The notes under the pieces are model-generated. The model ran no database searches. It saw only the letters and a program-made list of their open reading frames with translations, and had not been told where the DNA came from. Both the position numbers and the translations under genes were made by a program. A stretch of 64,000 nt of DNA, from positions 30,407,285 to 30,471,284 of the forward strand of contig NC_053116.1 of the NCBI RefSeq assembly GCF_010015445.1, in the 5' to 3' direction. Position 1 is the stretch's first letter. Every line of letters starts with the position of its first letter. The stretch is from Perca fluviatilis (Eukaryota > Chordata > Actinopteri > Perciformes > Percidae). This document shows positions 25,676 to 37,317 of the stretch, in pieces.

Positions 25676-25795
25676 CGATTTCAGCCACATCTCTGCCTGA
25701 GCTGACGGCACCCCAGCACTGCAGCCTGTCTGTGTACGGCTGCTGCCACGACAACGTGACGGCCGCCTTAGGAGTCGGACTGGCAGGATGTCCCA
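25676..25795 (+). CDS. agrn: agrin exon: linker before the laminin-EGF modules
   Basis: Phase 1 in, phase 1 out (donor GTAAGT at 25796). It encodes [20 protein letters not shown], then [20 protein letters not shown]. The GCC.DN(V/I)[12 protein letters not shown] block is a hallmark of agrin between Kazal 8 and LE1. NVT is a conserved potential N-glycosylation site. Two in-frame acceptors are possible: CAG ending at 25675, or CAG ending at 25684, which would shorten the exon by three codons. The longer form is given. Confidence 0.92.
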
Positions 25796-26376
25796 GTAAG
25801 TCCTCCTCTACGTCCCTGTTGACCCTTAAACTTCAATGTGTCCTGCGTTTGTTGTGTGCCCACAAAAAAAGCTGTAGATACTATCAGGCTATTTCAGCAT
25901 GTGGGACTTATTGTCCTTGACTGCAATTACGTTACCAAAGTTGCAGAGCTAAAAACGTTTCATCTTAATCCAAGGAATAATTATGATAATGTTGCACCAT
26001 ATCAACAGAAAAATCTCTCCATCTGATGATCTTGACGAATGATAGCACACACAGATGGGGGAGAAAATGCTGCAGCAAGCCGTTAGCTAGGGGATACAGT
26101 ATGGATGGAGAAAATGCAGACTTAGAAATAAGGATATACAGAGATTTATTAAAGAGGAAACTCACCTAAGCACACTTTATCCACCTTTCTATTAGTGAAA
26201 TAGATCTTACTCAACATTTGAGCCAAGCATAAATCTTGCAGAATATCCATCAAAGTAAGCAGTATTCAGCTGTTGTAAGTTATGTGATGATCTTTCAAAG
26301 TTACAAAAGTATAAACCAGCGATATGTATTGCAGTAGAAGTTAAAAGTGACACCCATGTTGTTCTGTTCTCCTCAG
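25796..26376 (+). other. agrn: agrin intron before laminin-EGF 1
   Basis: A 581-bp intron with GTAAGT..CCTCAG ends. Nothing further is recognised in it. Confidence 0.85.
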
Positions 26377-26541
26377 GCACCTGTCAGTGTAATGTCTACG
26401 GCTCCTACAAGGGGACGTGTGATCCAGCCTCCGGCCAGTGCTCCTGTAAGCCGGGTGTCGGGGGACAGAAGTGTGACCGCTGCGAGCCGGGTTTCTGGAA
26501 CTTCCGTGGCATTGTGACAGAGAACATGAGTGGCTGCACAC
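26377..26541 (+). CDS. agrn: agrin exon: laminin EGF-like domain 1
   Basis: A phase 1/phase 1 exon (acceptor CTCAG, donor GTAAGA at 26542) of 55 codons. It reads [53 protein letters not shown]. All eight cysteines of a laminin-type EGF module are present. NMS gives a possible N-glycosylation site. It is very close to mammalian LE1 ([22 protein letters not shown]...[12 protein letters not shown]). Confidence 0.96.
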
Positions 26542-28036
26542 GTAAGAAATCGCTTCTTTGTATCTGCACTGAGTGAGCACACGTACTGTACCATTACACG
26601 TGGCTTCAACAGTGAGAGCAGTAATGTGTTGCAGTGCTTGACACTGTACGTGTATATGCTTTTTGTTACTTCCCAAAAAATGCTTATGGCATCCTTACAC
26701 CTTATTTCCATAAAGGTTCAGTTTACACAAATTAAAATAAATAAATAAATAAATTGTATTCCCATTCACCTCAAGTGGTATCTAGCCATGCAGAGGACTG
26801 TGGTTTAATTTGGTAAGGAGATGTCGGTCGCTGACATTTCTGCTGTTAATCAATTCTTATTATTTGCATAGCCCAAAATCTGAAATCACACTTCAGAGGG
26901 CTTTTACAATCCACACAAAAAAAACTTGAAAGGGGGAAAAGAGATGGCCCTCAGGTAGAACAACAGAGGAAAGATCCCTCTTCCTTGGACAAACTTACAT
27001 GTAATGGATGTTCATACAGAAGAGTTTCAGGCGGAATGTAACAGTGTTAAGATTGAAGAATGTGGTTCTATTGGACGTGACTAGAATTCATTTTGTTTAA
27101 TTGAGTTGGTCATCAAATCGTTGAAAAATAACATTTGAAAAATTCAACAGCACTGTGTCTGTCGTGAAACAATGTCCTAGTTACTCTCTAGATAATCAGT
27201 AGATCTCTGGGTATTCAGAGTAACAGGGAAACAAAAATTTCACTCATAGTATTTAGATTGTGCCGAAAACCCTTTGAGGCAGACATCTCAAAACCTGGAC
27301 AAGTAAAACCTCATCTATATTTAATATCCTTGAATTGAGCGTAGACCGTAAAAAGTAAATAACCTACTAGATGAACTATCTACGTTTTAATATACAGCTA
27401 CACTATTTGATGGCAGGTTTTGTAGAAGAAATCGTCCCGTGTCCTTTGGTCCTGTCAAAGCTGTATTGAATGAACTGTTTTCATTTGTATTCAAGTGAAG
27501 AACAGGGATCAGGACCCCTTGTTGGTCTTGGTGTAATGCAATATGGTGACCAGCTCGTGTCCTGCCGCTGAGATATCATAGAACATACGCTCCTAGCGCC
27601 ACAGAGCATTTTCAGTCAACAGCAGGAAGCCTGCAGGCGCCTCACCCGTGGCCTGACCTTAACAAGGTTTACCCACAGCAAGCAGACAGCACACTGCACA
27701 CCAATACCACATTTAGCAGGAGAGGAGAGAAAAAAAACACACATCGTTGATTCTAGGAACATGATGGGATTGGTGTCCTTCCCTGGGGTTGTTTTCGTGA
27801 GTTTCTGTTACTCCTCCTCAACCCTATATGGCCCCTAAGGCTGGGTGAACTATTGCCAACCCTTGACTCTATGACCAAGATGTATCTGAAGCAAAGTTCA
27901 GAGGCTAAGGTTGCCCTAAACACACATTGTACACTTTATAAACCAAGCTATTCATATCCCTCTTGTCCCTAATTGACAATTGTTTTCTCATCAGTCTTTC
28001 TTTTCCTTTTTTTCCCCCTCTACATCTCCATGGCAG
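26542..28036 (+). other. agrn: agrin intron between the two laminin-EGF exons
   Basis: A 1.5-kb intron. About 26845-27110 resembles a dispersed fish repeat (TTTGCATAGCCCAAAATC, CAGAGGGCTTTTACAATCC, AGAGGAAAGATCCCTCTTCC). No other feature is recognised. Confidence 0.75.
26845..27110. repeat. dispersed fish repeat
   Basis: Contains the phrases ATTTGCATAGCCCAAAATCT, CTTCAGAGGGCTTTTACAAT and AAAGATCCCTCTTCCTTGGA, which I associate with an abundant interspersed repeat of fish genomes. Borders are approximate and the class is unknown. Confidence 0.5.
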
Positions 28037-28180
28037 CGTGTAACTGCGACGCCACAGGCTCGGTCCGGGACGACTGCGAGCAGATGTCGGGCCTGTGTTC
28101 CTGCAAGACGGGAGTGAAGGGCATGAAGTGCAACGTGTGTCCAGATGGAAGCAAGATGGGCATGAACGGCTGCGACAAAG
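28037..28180 (+). CDS. agrn: agrin exon: laminin EGF-like domain 2
   Basis: A phase 1/phase 1 exon of 48 codons (acceptor GGCAG at 28032-28036, donor GTAATA at 28181). It reads [47 protein letters not shown], with eight cysteines. It matches mammalian LE2 ([22 protein letters not shown]). In agrin the LE pair sits between Kazal 8 and Kazal 9, as here. Confidence 0.95.
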
Positions 28181-29764
28181 GTAATAAGAGAGAGTAGCAA
28201 GGCAACCGGTGGAGCGTTAACGAACCACACAAACACACACACACACACAGGTTTTTCTCTTTGCGTCTTTTCTCGAATGGTTTCTCGAAAAGTGTTTGTC
28301 CGTCACTCGTCTGATCCGTGGATGAGCCCCCGTAGCAGCCGCTTCTTTCTCTGTCTGCTTTTCACATCCATCTGGTTTATTGGCACAGGGAGGGAGTGCC
28401 TGCACGGTGATAATCGATAGTGATTTGGAGAATACTTGAGTGTGGCACATCGCCCATTGATATTTTCTTTTCTACTCCATTTTGGACGATTCACAATACT
28501 TGTATGTTTATACTTCTGCGTAAGCACTATTAATTACTTCCATTAATAATAAAAACAGCCCCAGGGATTGCACAAGCTAAAAAGACGGTTGAAGGAAAGG
28601 TTAGGTCCTGCTGCGAGGGCCTGCAGCTTCTTGATTAAGATGCACCATCAGATATCGACTGCAAGTCAAACGCTTAATGAAGCCAGCAGTCCCGGCACAG
28701 TGGTGGGGCGCTCTGCCCCCACACACTGCTAGATAAAAAGAGATGGTACTGAGAAGTGGTAGCACATGAAAGCAGGAGCCAAGGGATGGGGGGTACTCTT
28801 AAGCCTCTGTGATGTTGCAACAATGCAAAGACCCCACACTCCCAGCCTGGCAGGTGGATGGTGGGCTCCCCGGCTGCAACTCTTGCTGCGGCAACTTCAA
28901 GGCTTCAAACGCTCCTTTGGAGAGCTCTGGGAGGGATCTGTAGGGAAAAAGAGCCAAAATATCCTGAGTGCACACCTTTACACAACTCTCAGTAAGGCAG
29001 CTTAAGCAAAATGCTGTGGTCTACGAAACCATGAATAATTCACACAGTGTGACTCACAGGTTACTAGACAATTTTGTGATTATATTACAGCTGCATTTCT
29101 GTGGTTTTGAATAGACTTAAAACAGGTCAGTCACTTAGAGGAGACAAACTTACAGAGTAATGAAACATTGTCTCGCAGCCTGTACCTAACTCCTACGCAC
29201 ATTTTAAAATCAACCAGAGTGGGGTGAGAGGGGCCATGGGTTTTGGCTCTATGCAAGGCCAGCTCTGTGGCACCCGAGTTACTAACACTAGTGCTGACAC
29301 TGTCCTGTAGAAAGATCTTGTGTTAGCAAGATGAAGAATAAGACATTGGACACTTTGTCATTGGAGGCATACAATGAAATGACTGCTGATTTTGAAATAT
29401 AACCACCGATATCCATGCTAACACAATGACAACATACAGAAAAAGTGGCGTTAACTATGAAGCAACAACAGCTGTACTATTACTGTACTATTAATATACA
29501 GTGTATAATATGAATGAATTCAAATTTTGAGAAGCCAATTTCATGGCTGTTTAACAGGCAGAATTTCTGCTTACTTATTAAACGTAAGCAAAAGTTATGC
29601 AATTGTGAAAGTTTAGCATTCAATTCAATGCATGCAAATGTATCTTGTTGTATCTAATTTAGCTCCACAATTGCTTTTCACACAGTTGCCACTAGCAGCT
29701 ATAAACTGTACTGATTATGGGACTGTACGGAAGGTGTCACAACACAAACCCATTTGTCCTGCAG
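28181..29764 (+). other. agrn: agrin intron before Kazal 9
   Basis: A 1.6-kb intron ending TTTGTCCTGCAG. It has a short (CA)n near 28230-28249 and nothing else recognisable. Confidence 0.8.
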
Positions 29765-29889
29765 GTCCTGAGGCCCCAACTTCATGTGAAGAGTTAGTGT
29801 GCAGTTTTGGAGCTACTTGCATTGAGGTGAACGACCAAGCCCACTGCGAGTGCCCTTCACCTGACTGCGATGAGAAAAACAAAACCAAG
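29765..29889 (+). CDS. agrn: agrin exon: Kazal domain 9, first half
   Basis: Phase 1 in (acceptor CCTGCAG), phase 0 out (donor GTGGGT at 29890). It encodes GPEAPTSCEELVCSFGATC, IEVNDQAHCECPSPDCDEK, NKTK. It matches mammalian CAEMRCEFGARCVEE...HCVCP...NATK. NKT is a potential N-glycosylation site at the same place as the mammalian NAT. The 143-bp intron to the next exon is the shortest between the two halves of a module here. Confidence 0.94.
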
Positions 29890-30032
29890 GTGGGTCTCTT
29901 AAACTGTCTGCACTTAAGAAATACATAGTTTAAACTCCAAGTTTGCAACAGAAATACGTTGTTTCAGTGGCCTACAGGGAGTTAACATGTGTTCCCATCT
30001 CCCCTCTCTCCGTCTCTGTCACTGTGGAGCAG

Positions 30033-30138
30033 GTGTGTGGCTCAGATGGGGTGACCTATGCTGACCAGTGCCAGCTGAGGACCATAGCCTGTAGGCAGGA
30101 CAAGGACATCACAGTGCAACACTTTGGACAGTGCACAG
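30033..30138 (+). CDS. agrn: agrin exon: Kazal domain 9, second half
   Basis: Phase 0 in (acceptor GGAGCAG ending 30032), phase 1 out (donor GTGAGC at 30139). It encodes [20 protein letters not shown] and RQDKDITVQHFGQCT, matching mammalian [22 protein letters not shown]. This is the last Kazal module and precedes the Ser/Thr-rich region. Confidence 0.95.
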
Positions 30139-33100
30139 GTGAGCCCCGTCGTAGCCTCCATGCATCACGCGTCGCATGATTGGCCAACTGTTGTCAGGCC
30201 CCGATCAAAAGATAATGAGCTGTGCCATGGGCCCCGAATTATCTTCCTTCTGCTGTTTCTCCTCCGAATCTATCTCTGTGTCAGAAAGTAAAGTCACAGC
30301 AATGTGTATGCACATTTACCTTGAATTTTTTGTCTTGAAGTCTTCAAGAAAGTACCTGCACATAATACTGTAGCAGTGGTAGAAATTACACTTATTACAA
30401 TTACAGCTATTACACAAGTTCCAAATATTTTATTTCAAAAGACACATTTCTGATTCATGGATAATATCATAGTCACATATAAGTAGTTGTCTGCATTTAA
30501 GTTCTCTTCTGAGAATTCCCATTGTTTGTAATACTGCACTTTCTGAAGCTTATTGATTAAGATTGCCTTAGAGCAAATATTTAGTTCATTTCACTGAGAA
30601 CATAGAGTACAGTAAAGTAAGCGCTGCTTGTGAGCTGGCAGGTGAGAGCAGAATCATACGCGACTCTGGAGACAAGTTAAAATAAGAACGAGAGAGATGT
30701 TAAAGCGTTTTAAAACCAACGGATCTGTAGTTTGACTGGAGTCTGAGTCTTGCAATCCCACATGACAGCAATGACACCTCCTTTTTGCTTTCTCACCCCT
30801 CTGTTGGGATTTGGCTCTCTCTTCCCCCCCCACCCCCTCTGTTGGGAAATGCGTCAATCTCTGCGCAGCCTTACGCTGCCAGCAACACAACGCTGCTTCA
30901 GTATGACGGCGGATGTAGAGAACATGTGTGCTGAGTAAAAGGTACAACTCTTGCCCCTTGGTCCAGATGCTGATGGACATTGTTTGGATCGGTGTAATAG
31001 GTGCTGGGACACGCGCCAAGGCCATGGTTTTCATGTACAGTGAAGTTGTCGTACTGACTGCCAGCTTGCGTCACAACAGGGTTCTAGAGACGCCGCCGGC
31101 AAGCTCAGTGGGGAAGAGGAGTGCCAGCTGTGTGGTTCTGGCCATGAGCCACTGCCAGGTGTCTCGCATGTTTGGGTGGAAAAATGTTCATTCACGTCTT
31201 TGCTCAGTGGGCACAGATTTACCATCATCTCCCTTGAGCACTCTTTGTCAGACCCAAACTAGGTCATAGCCATAGGAGGCAAGGCTGTTGACATGGTCTG
31301 CGTTGAATTGCAGTTGCAGGTACACAGATAAAGAATCCAAATATGCTCGGCAAGAGATCGACAAGGCTTTGATAAGTCCCCGAACATCTGGTACTTACAA
31401 ATTCAGTGCCGTGGGTTAGCGGAGCCAAAATCCAGTCTGGTTTCACATTCCTCTGTTGCCTGGCAATAGAGATGTGGGTTGTGTGTAATCCCTCACCTAG
31501 CATTGCTGCACACAGAAGGCAAGAAGACGCCTCACAGCGGACTCTTTCCCTGTTAAACCCTCAGGGGAGGAACAGACAGGCGAGCGCTCGGGCCCACCGA
31601 CAGCCACAGTGGATCTTTTAATTTCTTCCCCCGGATGCAGTCACACTACGGGTAGCTGCTCCGCCGCCGCTGTCGGCTTGGGGGTTAGATCTCGAGCTCA
31701 TTTCACGTGTGGCTGGGTGCGAATTAGCATTTGCTCTGCCTCCACCCCTCACCACAGCGCAGCCCTGCCTGCCCTCCCTCCCGCTGTTTACATGCAGTGC
31801 TTCCAGACACCCGGCCTAAGCGCTGTGGCATGCTAATGCTCACCGAGCTGCCATGTGGCTTGACAGGAGAGCAATGCCAAGGGCCTATATACAGTAAATT
31901 AGTTAATATTGATCCCTTTTTTACACCATTAATCCGTCGCAACTTTTTATTACACCACAGAGCGTGACTACTGCTGCACAGTCGGACACTAATGGGCTGG
32001 CTAAAGGAAAATTCACAATCCTGCAGAAGAAGCTCTTTAAAATCGTTTCTGCTTGTGACAGAGAGCTTGCAGCGTACTGTGATGTTACCCAGCAAGTCTC
32101 CGAGCTCAAAAGGCAGCGCAGCCACATAGGGAGGAGTTTTTCTCGCTTCTTTTGCTGTGTCTCAGCAAAAGATTAAGCAATATCTGAGAAACCCAGCAAC
32201 AAAATGCAAGAGCTACTGTACCATGCACCAGAGGGAGGGCGGGCATTTGGACCGATGAGCAAATTCAGGCACCGGGGGAAAATGGCCACCAAGTTGGCAA
32301 TGGCCTGCCTCCCCCATATGGTGTTATCACCTGTAGTTTTGCGGCAAATTGGCAACGAATGCCAGCATATGGCACCGGCAGCCCTCAGCCTGCATGTTAA
32401 GGTCTGTTGCCTTCACCATCTCTCCTCCATGTCCTGCGATTTTTCTCTCATTACACAACCCCTCATTCTGTTTCTACTGTTTGCATTCCCATACTTTACC
32501 ATTGCTAGCTGTGTTAACCTGTTTTTTTCTTTCTGATTTTAACAATTTTCTTTAGGCTTTTATCCCTATCATTTTCTTCTTGGCTCTCTGGTTCCTTTGT
32601 CTTGCCCCTCCACTCTCCTGTGTCCAGATTTCTCTTCCAACTCCTCCTCACTGAGCCCAGCTGACAACACAAACAAGCTTAATAACCACCTTTCAACAAT
32701 AACTACACAGCTGAGACAAGCCAAGATGACAATGATTTATTTTTTTCCTTCTCCATCCTGTGACACAACTGTCCGTTGCTCCACAGAGAGTAAAAAAAAA
32801 AGCCCACAAAACTGAAAATGGACTGTTAAACCTGATTAAGAGAAGCATCAGCTGAACAGACTGTGCTGCCAGTCCCTCTTTCCTCTTTCAGCCGTGTGTT
32901 CTTTTCTTTTCTTATCCCATGTCACGGAGCTAGCTTCTCAAGATATGCACACACCCAAACACACATTAGGTACTTCCAAGGGAGCAAGCCGCCTGACGCT
33001 AAGCTTGGCACCTGACTGACAGGTGTAGCCAAGAGGAAAGGCAAGGCATGCCATTCGCGGTGATAGCATCACTGCTCGATGCACCCCACTCCAAATCTCT

Positions 33101-33586
33101 CTCTATACAAATATCTGTTGAGCTTTAAGCTGACACCCCTTTCGTCTCCCAGTCTTTTTTTGCCGTCTCAGTAGGTATCACATTTCACACCTCGGTGAAT
33201 AATTGCCGATCAAATAGCCGATTATAGCAGTGTAATTAATTCCTACCCATAATGTTAGGCGAATCCTAATGAGGCGCAAATCTACGGTATAGGATTTTTT
33301 AAAATCTTCTGTTCATTTCACCCACACATCTATACTCGTGGGACGTAAAGAAGTAAAGGAAGAACGACAGTATTGTCACGCCTGCTTGCCTCGGCTAAAT
33401 TTGAAGTGCACACTTACGTAGCATCTCCCTGCCAACTCACTTCTCCCCCTCAGGAGTTTTTGTCCTATTTATCGTTCCTTTATCGCAGACAGTTTGTCCT
33501 TTTGCACTAGCGCTTTGTGCATTGGTAATGATGGTCTCTGTGCAGAGAGCCTCTTGTCACTCCCTCATTTGGAGTGTTTTTTTGCC

Positions 33587-33620
<34 letters not shown>

Positions 33621-34172
33621 GTGTTTTTGTGCATGTCTGTTGACAGCAGTGTGTTTGTGGTGGCATTGACGGATGCTCATGCTCTCTGCAAGCAGCAGTG
33701 TGCCGTCTTTGAAGCCAGAGTTAAAGCCGGCTTTTTTTGCCCCATTTCTATCAATCATTCATCACCGGAGGCACTGGCTGTTGGTGATTAAAGCTTTGCT
33801 ACTGGAGGGCAGCATTTGAATATGGATGTACAATTCATAGGCATTGGCACAGCATGCATGCAACACACGCAAATGCATACTGTGCACAGAAACACATGCC
33901 ATATGTGTGCACACGCAAGCACAAACACACCACGCACTATGCATTGACACCAACTGGAGTAGTTTAACCCTGTCTGGGCAACATAACTCATCTGCAGGCG
34001 AAACACACTGCAGTGCATATAACTGTGGGTGTCATTTGTTGGCATATTCCATATTCACTCTGCATATGGATGCACTTTCATTACTTACAGTAAGGTTTGT
34101 CAGATAAAGATTCCTGACATCTCATCCATTGCAGGGTTTTTAATCAGAGGTTTCTTTTAAAAAATGGGAGGC

Positions 34173-34218
<46 letters not shown>

Positions 34219-34506
34219 CTTTTTTAATGCAATTTCATAATGACATTGTTGAGCATCAGGGAGAAGGGTTAGAAGATTAAAAAGAACATAATAATCATCA
34301 GTAGATGCAGAGGTAAAAAGTTATTGTCAAGAGTAGGTTGTAATAATCATTAAGTGGCTTTGTTATGCTTTATTGGCTAATGATGTTTTTATTTCCTTTG
34401 GTGTGATTTCCGAGGTTGTAATGGAGTTAGGTGAAGCGTAATCAAACATTTTCATCTTTGCTCAGTCATTCATCCATTCCTTGCTTCCTCCCCTTCCCTC
34501 CACCAG
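30139..34506 (+). other. agrn: agrin intron before the Ser/Thr-rich exon
   Basis: A 4.4-kb intron with a (GT)n near 33589-33626 and a (GT)n at 34176-34217. A short Ser/Thr-containing open stretch after an AG near 32629 has no good donor and was not called. The acceptor is CCACCAG at 34500-34506. Confidence 0.75.
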
Positions 34507-34944
34507 AAACCATCTCTGAGCCGGCCGACCGGCCCACCCCAAACCCCTCAGCCACCACCCACAGCCCAACCGCTGCCGCCACCATCACCACCCCCGCCCC
34601 TTTCCTCCCTGACATGGTGTGGGCCATCCCGCCTCTACAGACAGAAGAGACCGAGAGCACCGAGCGGCCCCCGGCCACCACCCCTTTTTCCACCCTCATC
34701 CACAACCAAGCAAACCGCAACCACCACATCCACATCCAGCCTCAGCCGCCGAAGTCCACCACTGCCACCACCACCTCCTCCTCCTCCCATAGCGGCCCTG
34801 CTCCCTCCGCCGCTGCGTCCTCCTTCGACGGTTCGGGAAGCGGGGAGCCGAGTGGGGACGACCAGACCGAAGAAGAGGAGGAGCAGGAAGAGGAAGCGGG
34901 TAGCGGCATCCCAACGGAGGCCAGTGGGACAGAGGAGCCTGTCG
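34507..34944 (+). CDS. agrn: agrin exon: Ser/Thr/Pro-rich region with glycosaminoglycan signals
   Basis: A single large phase 1/phase 1 exon (438 nt; donor GTAAAT at 34945). The first two-thirds is mucin-like: PTPNPSATTHSPTAAATITT, then a His-rich stretch NRNHHIHIQPQPP and a Ser/Thr run. The last third is acidic with Ser-Gly pairs: FDGSGSGEPSGDDQTEEEEE, EEEAGSGIPTEASGTEEP. Ser-Gly next to acidic residues is the xylosylation context for heparan or chondroitin sulfate. Mammalian agrin has an equivalent region ([20 protein letters not shown]). Sequence conservation is low, as expected for this linker, so identification rests on position, phase and composition. Confidence 0.9.
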
Positions 34945-35983
34945 GTAAATCACTGCTCTTTCACTTCATAACCCATAATGCTTTGAGGGATGTCTGGGAG
35001 GGGCTTTTTGTTTTTCAAGAAGGGGGTTGAACAGAGTCATAGTCTCTTCTTAGCTGACATCATAACACATTCCTACCATCATCTGTTTTATTGAAAATGT
35101 ACATTAACATCAGCACAGGCTTCTGTATCTCTATGCAAATTGTTTTTGAGGAGACAAATGCCAAAGCCAGGCAGGCAGGGAACAGACATTTTTGTAAACA
35201 TATGCTGTTAGTGTCATTTCCACTTGCATAAGATGTATATCTCTATTTCAAACAGAAAGGAATGTATCTGCATGGTTCACCGTTGCTACATCACCCATGC
35301 TCTTTTCTCCCATTCCACCCTCGCGCGCGCTCTCAACAGCTAGCAAAACAAACCCAGGCTCTGTAAAATATACTCTCGGCAGGCCAGATGAAACTGCTGG
35401 CCCGCATCTGGGGATCTCTGGAGCCTGACTTGACATGCTGATGTGACTGGGAGTTTGAGGTGTGAGTGTGTGTGGAGGCTGCGTGCCTTGTCACATGACC
35501 AGTCTGAAATCTTTCTCGACATGCCCTCCTGACCGTAACAGCAGGCCGAGGTTTCTGGGCCTCTGCGTCGACAACAAGGGATGGCTGAGACTTTTCAATC
35601 AGGGCTTCTTCTTTTTTCTGTTGTTATTTTCCATCCATCCGTCCACCTCGCCTGACAGCTTGCAGTAACAGACTACATACCATTGATGGTACAGCGTGGC
35701 CCCAATGTGCTCTTCCTCAGCTCTTCCTCCTCATCCCCTCTCGCTCCTCCTCCCCTCCTCTTAGATTTATTTTCCTGTCAGAGGCTGACCATAGTGCTCG
35801 GTGGAGCGAGAGGCATGTAGTCCATCTGCCAAGGAGACCTGGTGTCTTGTGGCTGTGTGTGTTTGTGTGTGAATGGATGTGTACCCAAGCATGCCTGGAT
35901 GTTAACAGATTAGGAGATTGTACAGTGCAGATTTTGACATGGATATTAAATGTATCCACACTCATGTGTTTCTTCATAATTGT

Positions 35984-36080
<97 letters not shown>

Positions 36081-36226
36081 TTATCTCCCTCTTCTCATGT
36101 CACTGAGTTTGTCCAATTCCGAGTGCACATATCACTGTCTGAGTATATAAATGTAAGCAGGCCAGATGTGTGCCTTTGTACATTTTTTTTTACCTGTGCT
36201 CGGTTGAAATCTGCTCTTATCTGTGG

Positions 36227-36313
<87 letters not shown>

Positions 36314-36386
36314 GTTTGTGTTTATTTGGCAGCTCTCATGGCTCCCACTGGAGTCATGCAGCATCCCCTTGCTGTTGTGCCCACCC

Positions 36387-36437
<51 letters not shown>

Positions 36438-37191
36438 CCCTCTCCTTTCATCCCAGCATCTGTAAATCTGCAGACCACACGCCAACAGATGCCCTATAAA
36501 CCCCAGCCTCCTCTCCCCTCCTCTCGCATCCTTTGACCGTGAGTCCTTGAGCAGGACGTCCCCTCTCCTCTGACGTTTTTACGACTTGTTTAGCCTTCTA
36601 ATCTCTGTGCGGCCATAAACTGCGCCGCTTCGACAAAGACACCCCCCTCCACCAACACCATCATTACAGAGGACGGACCTTCCCTGCTGTTGCACACTCT
36701 CATCCTTCAGAGAGAGAAAGTCCAGCCACTTTTATGTCTTTTATGTTCCAAGATATACAGGCACCGTATCGCAAACACAACTGTATGTTTTTTCCAGGCA
36801 AGCCTTGAATGTAACTGTTAGCCAATCAGCAGTGAGCAGTTATCACATCCCCTCATCATTTAAAGTGCTCTGTGTGTGACATGACTGGCAACAGTGCCCA
36901 TTATGTGTTCTCTGCCTGACAAAATGAGTTCCAGGTGTAAAACCAATTCCCATGAAAATGCCATATAATCACTCCTGACAGATGCCTCTATTAGCGTACA
37001 ATCACAGGTCAGCAGACTGAAAATGCTCAACCATCTGCAGAAGCAAGAGCAAGTTGTAATAAATAAATGTTTTGTCGGTTTTTACCTTAGAAACACTACC
37101 CACCCTCTCTCCTCTGGGTCTCTGGGATAATCTGGCTTGAATTTATGAATTTCCTGATGAATTATTATGAACCCCTGTGTATCATCCCCAG
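34945..37191 (+). other. agrn: agrin intron with three long dinucleotide tracts
   Basis: A 2.2-kb intron. It carries (TG)n at 35991-36079, (GT)n at 36228-36312 and (CA)n at 36395-36437. No exon is supported. Confidence 0.8.
35991..36437. repeat. cluster of long (TG)n, (GT)n and (CA)n microsatellites
   Basis: Three tracts of about 90, 85 and 43 bases. The last is in the complementary orientation to the first two, so GT and CA arms could pair in DNA or RNA. All long open frames across this block are repeat artefacts. Confidence 0.95.
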
Positions 37192-37317
37192 GTCCCACGC
37201 TGGCAAGCACCACTATACCCACAGCTGAGGACAGGTCATCCTGTGAAAACACGGATTTCGGCTGCTGCCCCGACGGCAAGACACCGTCCAGCACTCCAGA
37301 GGGCGCCAACTGCCCCT
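37192..37317 (+). CDS. agrn: agrin exon: neurotrypsin alpha-site segment before SEA
   Basis: A phase 1/phase 1 exon of 42 codons (acceptor CCCCAG, donor GTAAGT at 37318). It reads GPTLASTTIPTAEDRSSC, then ENTDFGCCPDGKTPSSTPEG and ANCP. It matches the mammalian segment [23 protein letters not shown]...GSNCP. In mammals neurotrypsin cuts after the Arg preceding (A)SC (alpha site). The fish sequence keeps Arg at that place (AEDR before SSC), so the site may be retained. The CC-DGKTPS box is specific to agrin. Confidence 0.94.

Noticed and set aside
32597..32815. Ser/Thr-containing open stretch after an AG near 32629 as an extra mucin-like exon
   Set aside because: No convincing donor in the right phase, weaker composition bias than the 40697 candidate, and poly-T and poly-A runs inside.
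34466..34953. Minus-strand open frames opposite the Ser/Thr-rich exon
   Set aside because: They are antisense shadows of a low-complexity coding exon, with no domain and no splice context.
35847..36536. 229-codon Cys-Val repeat frame
   Set aside because: A translation of (TG)n microsatellites; not a gene.
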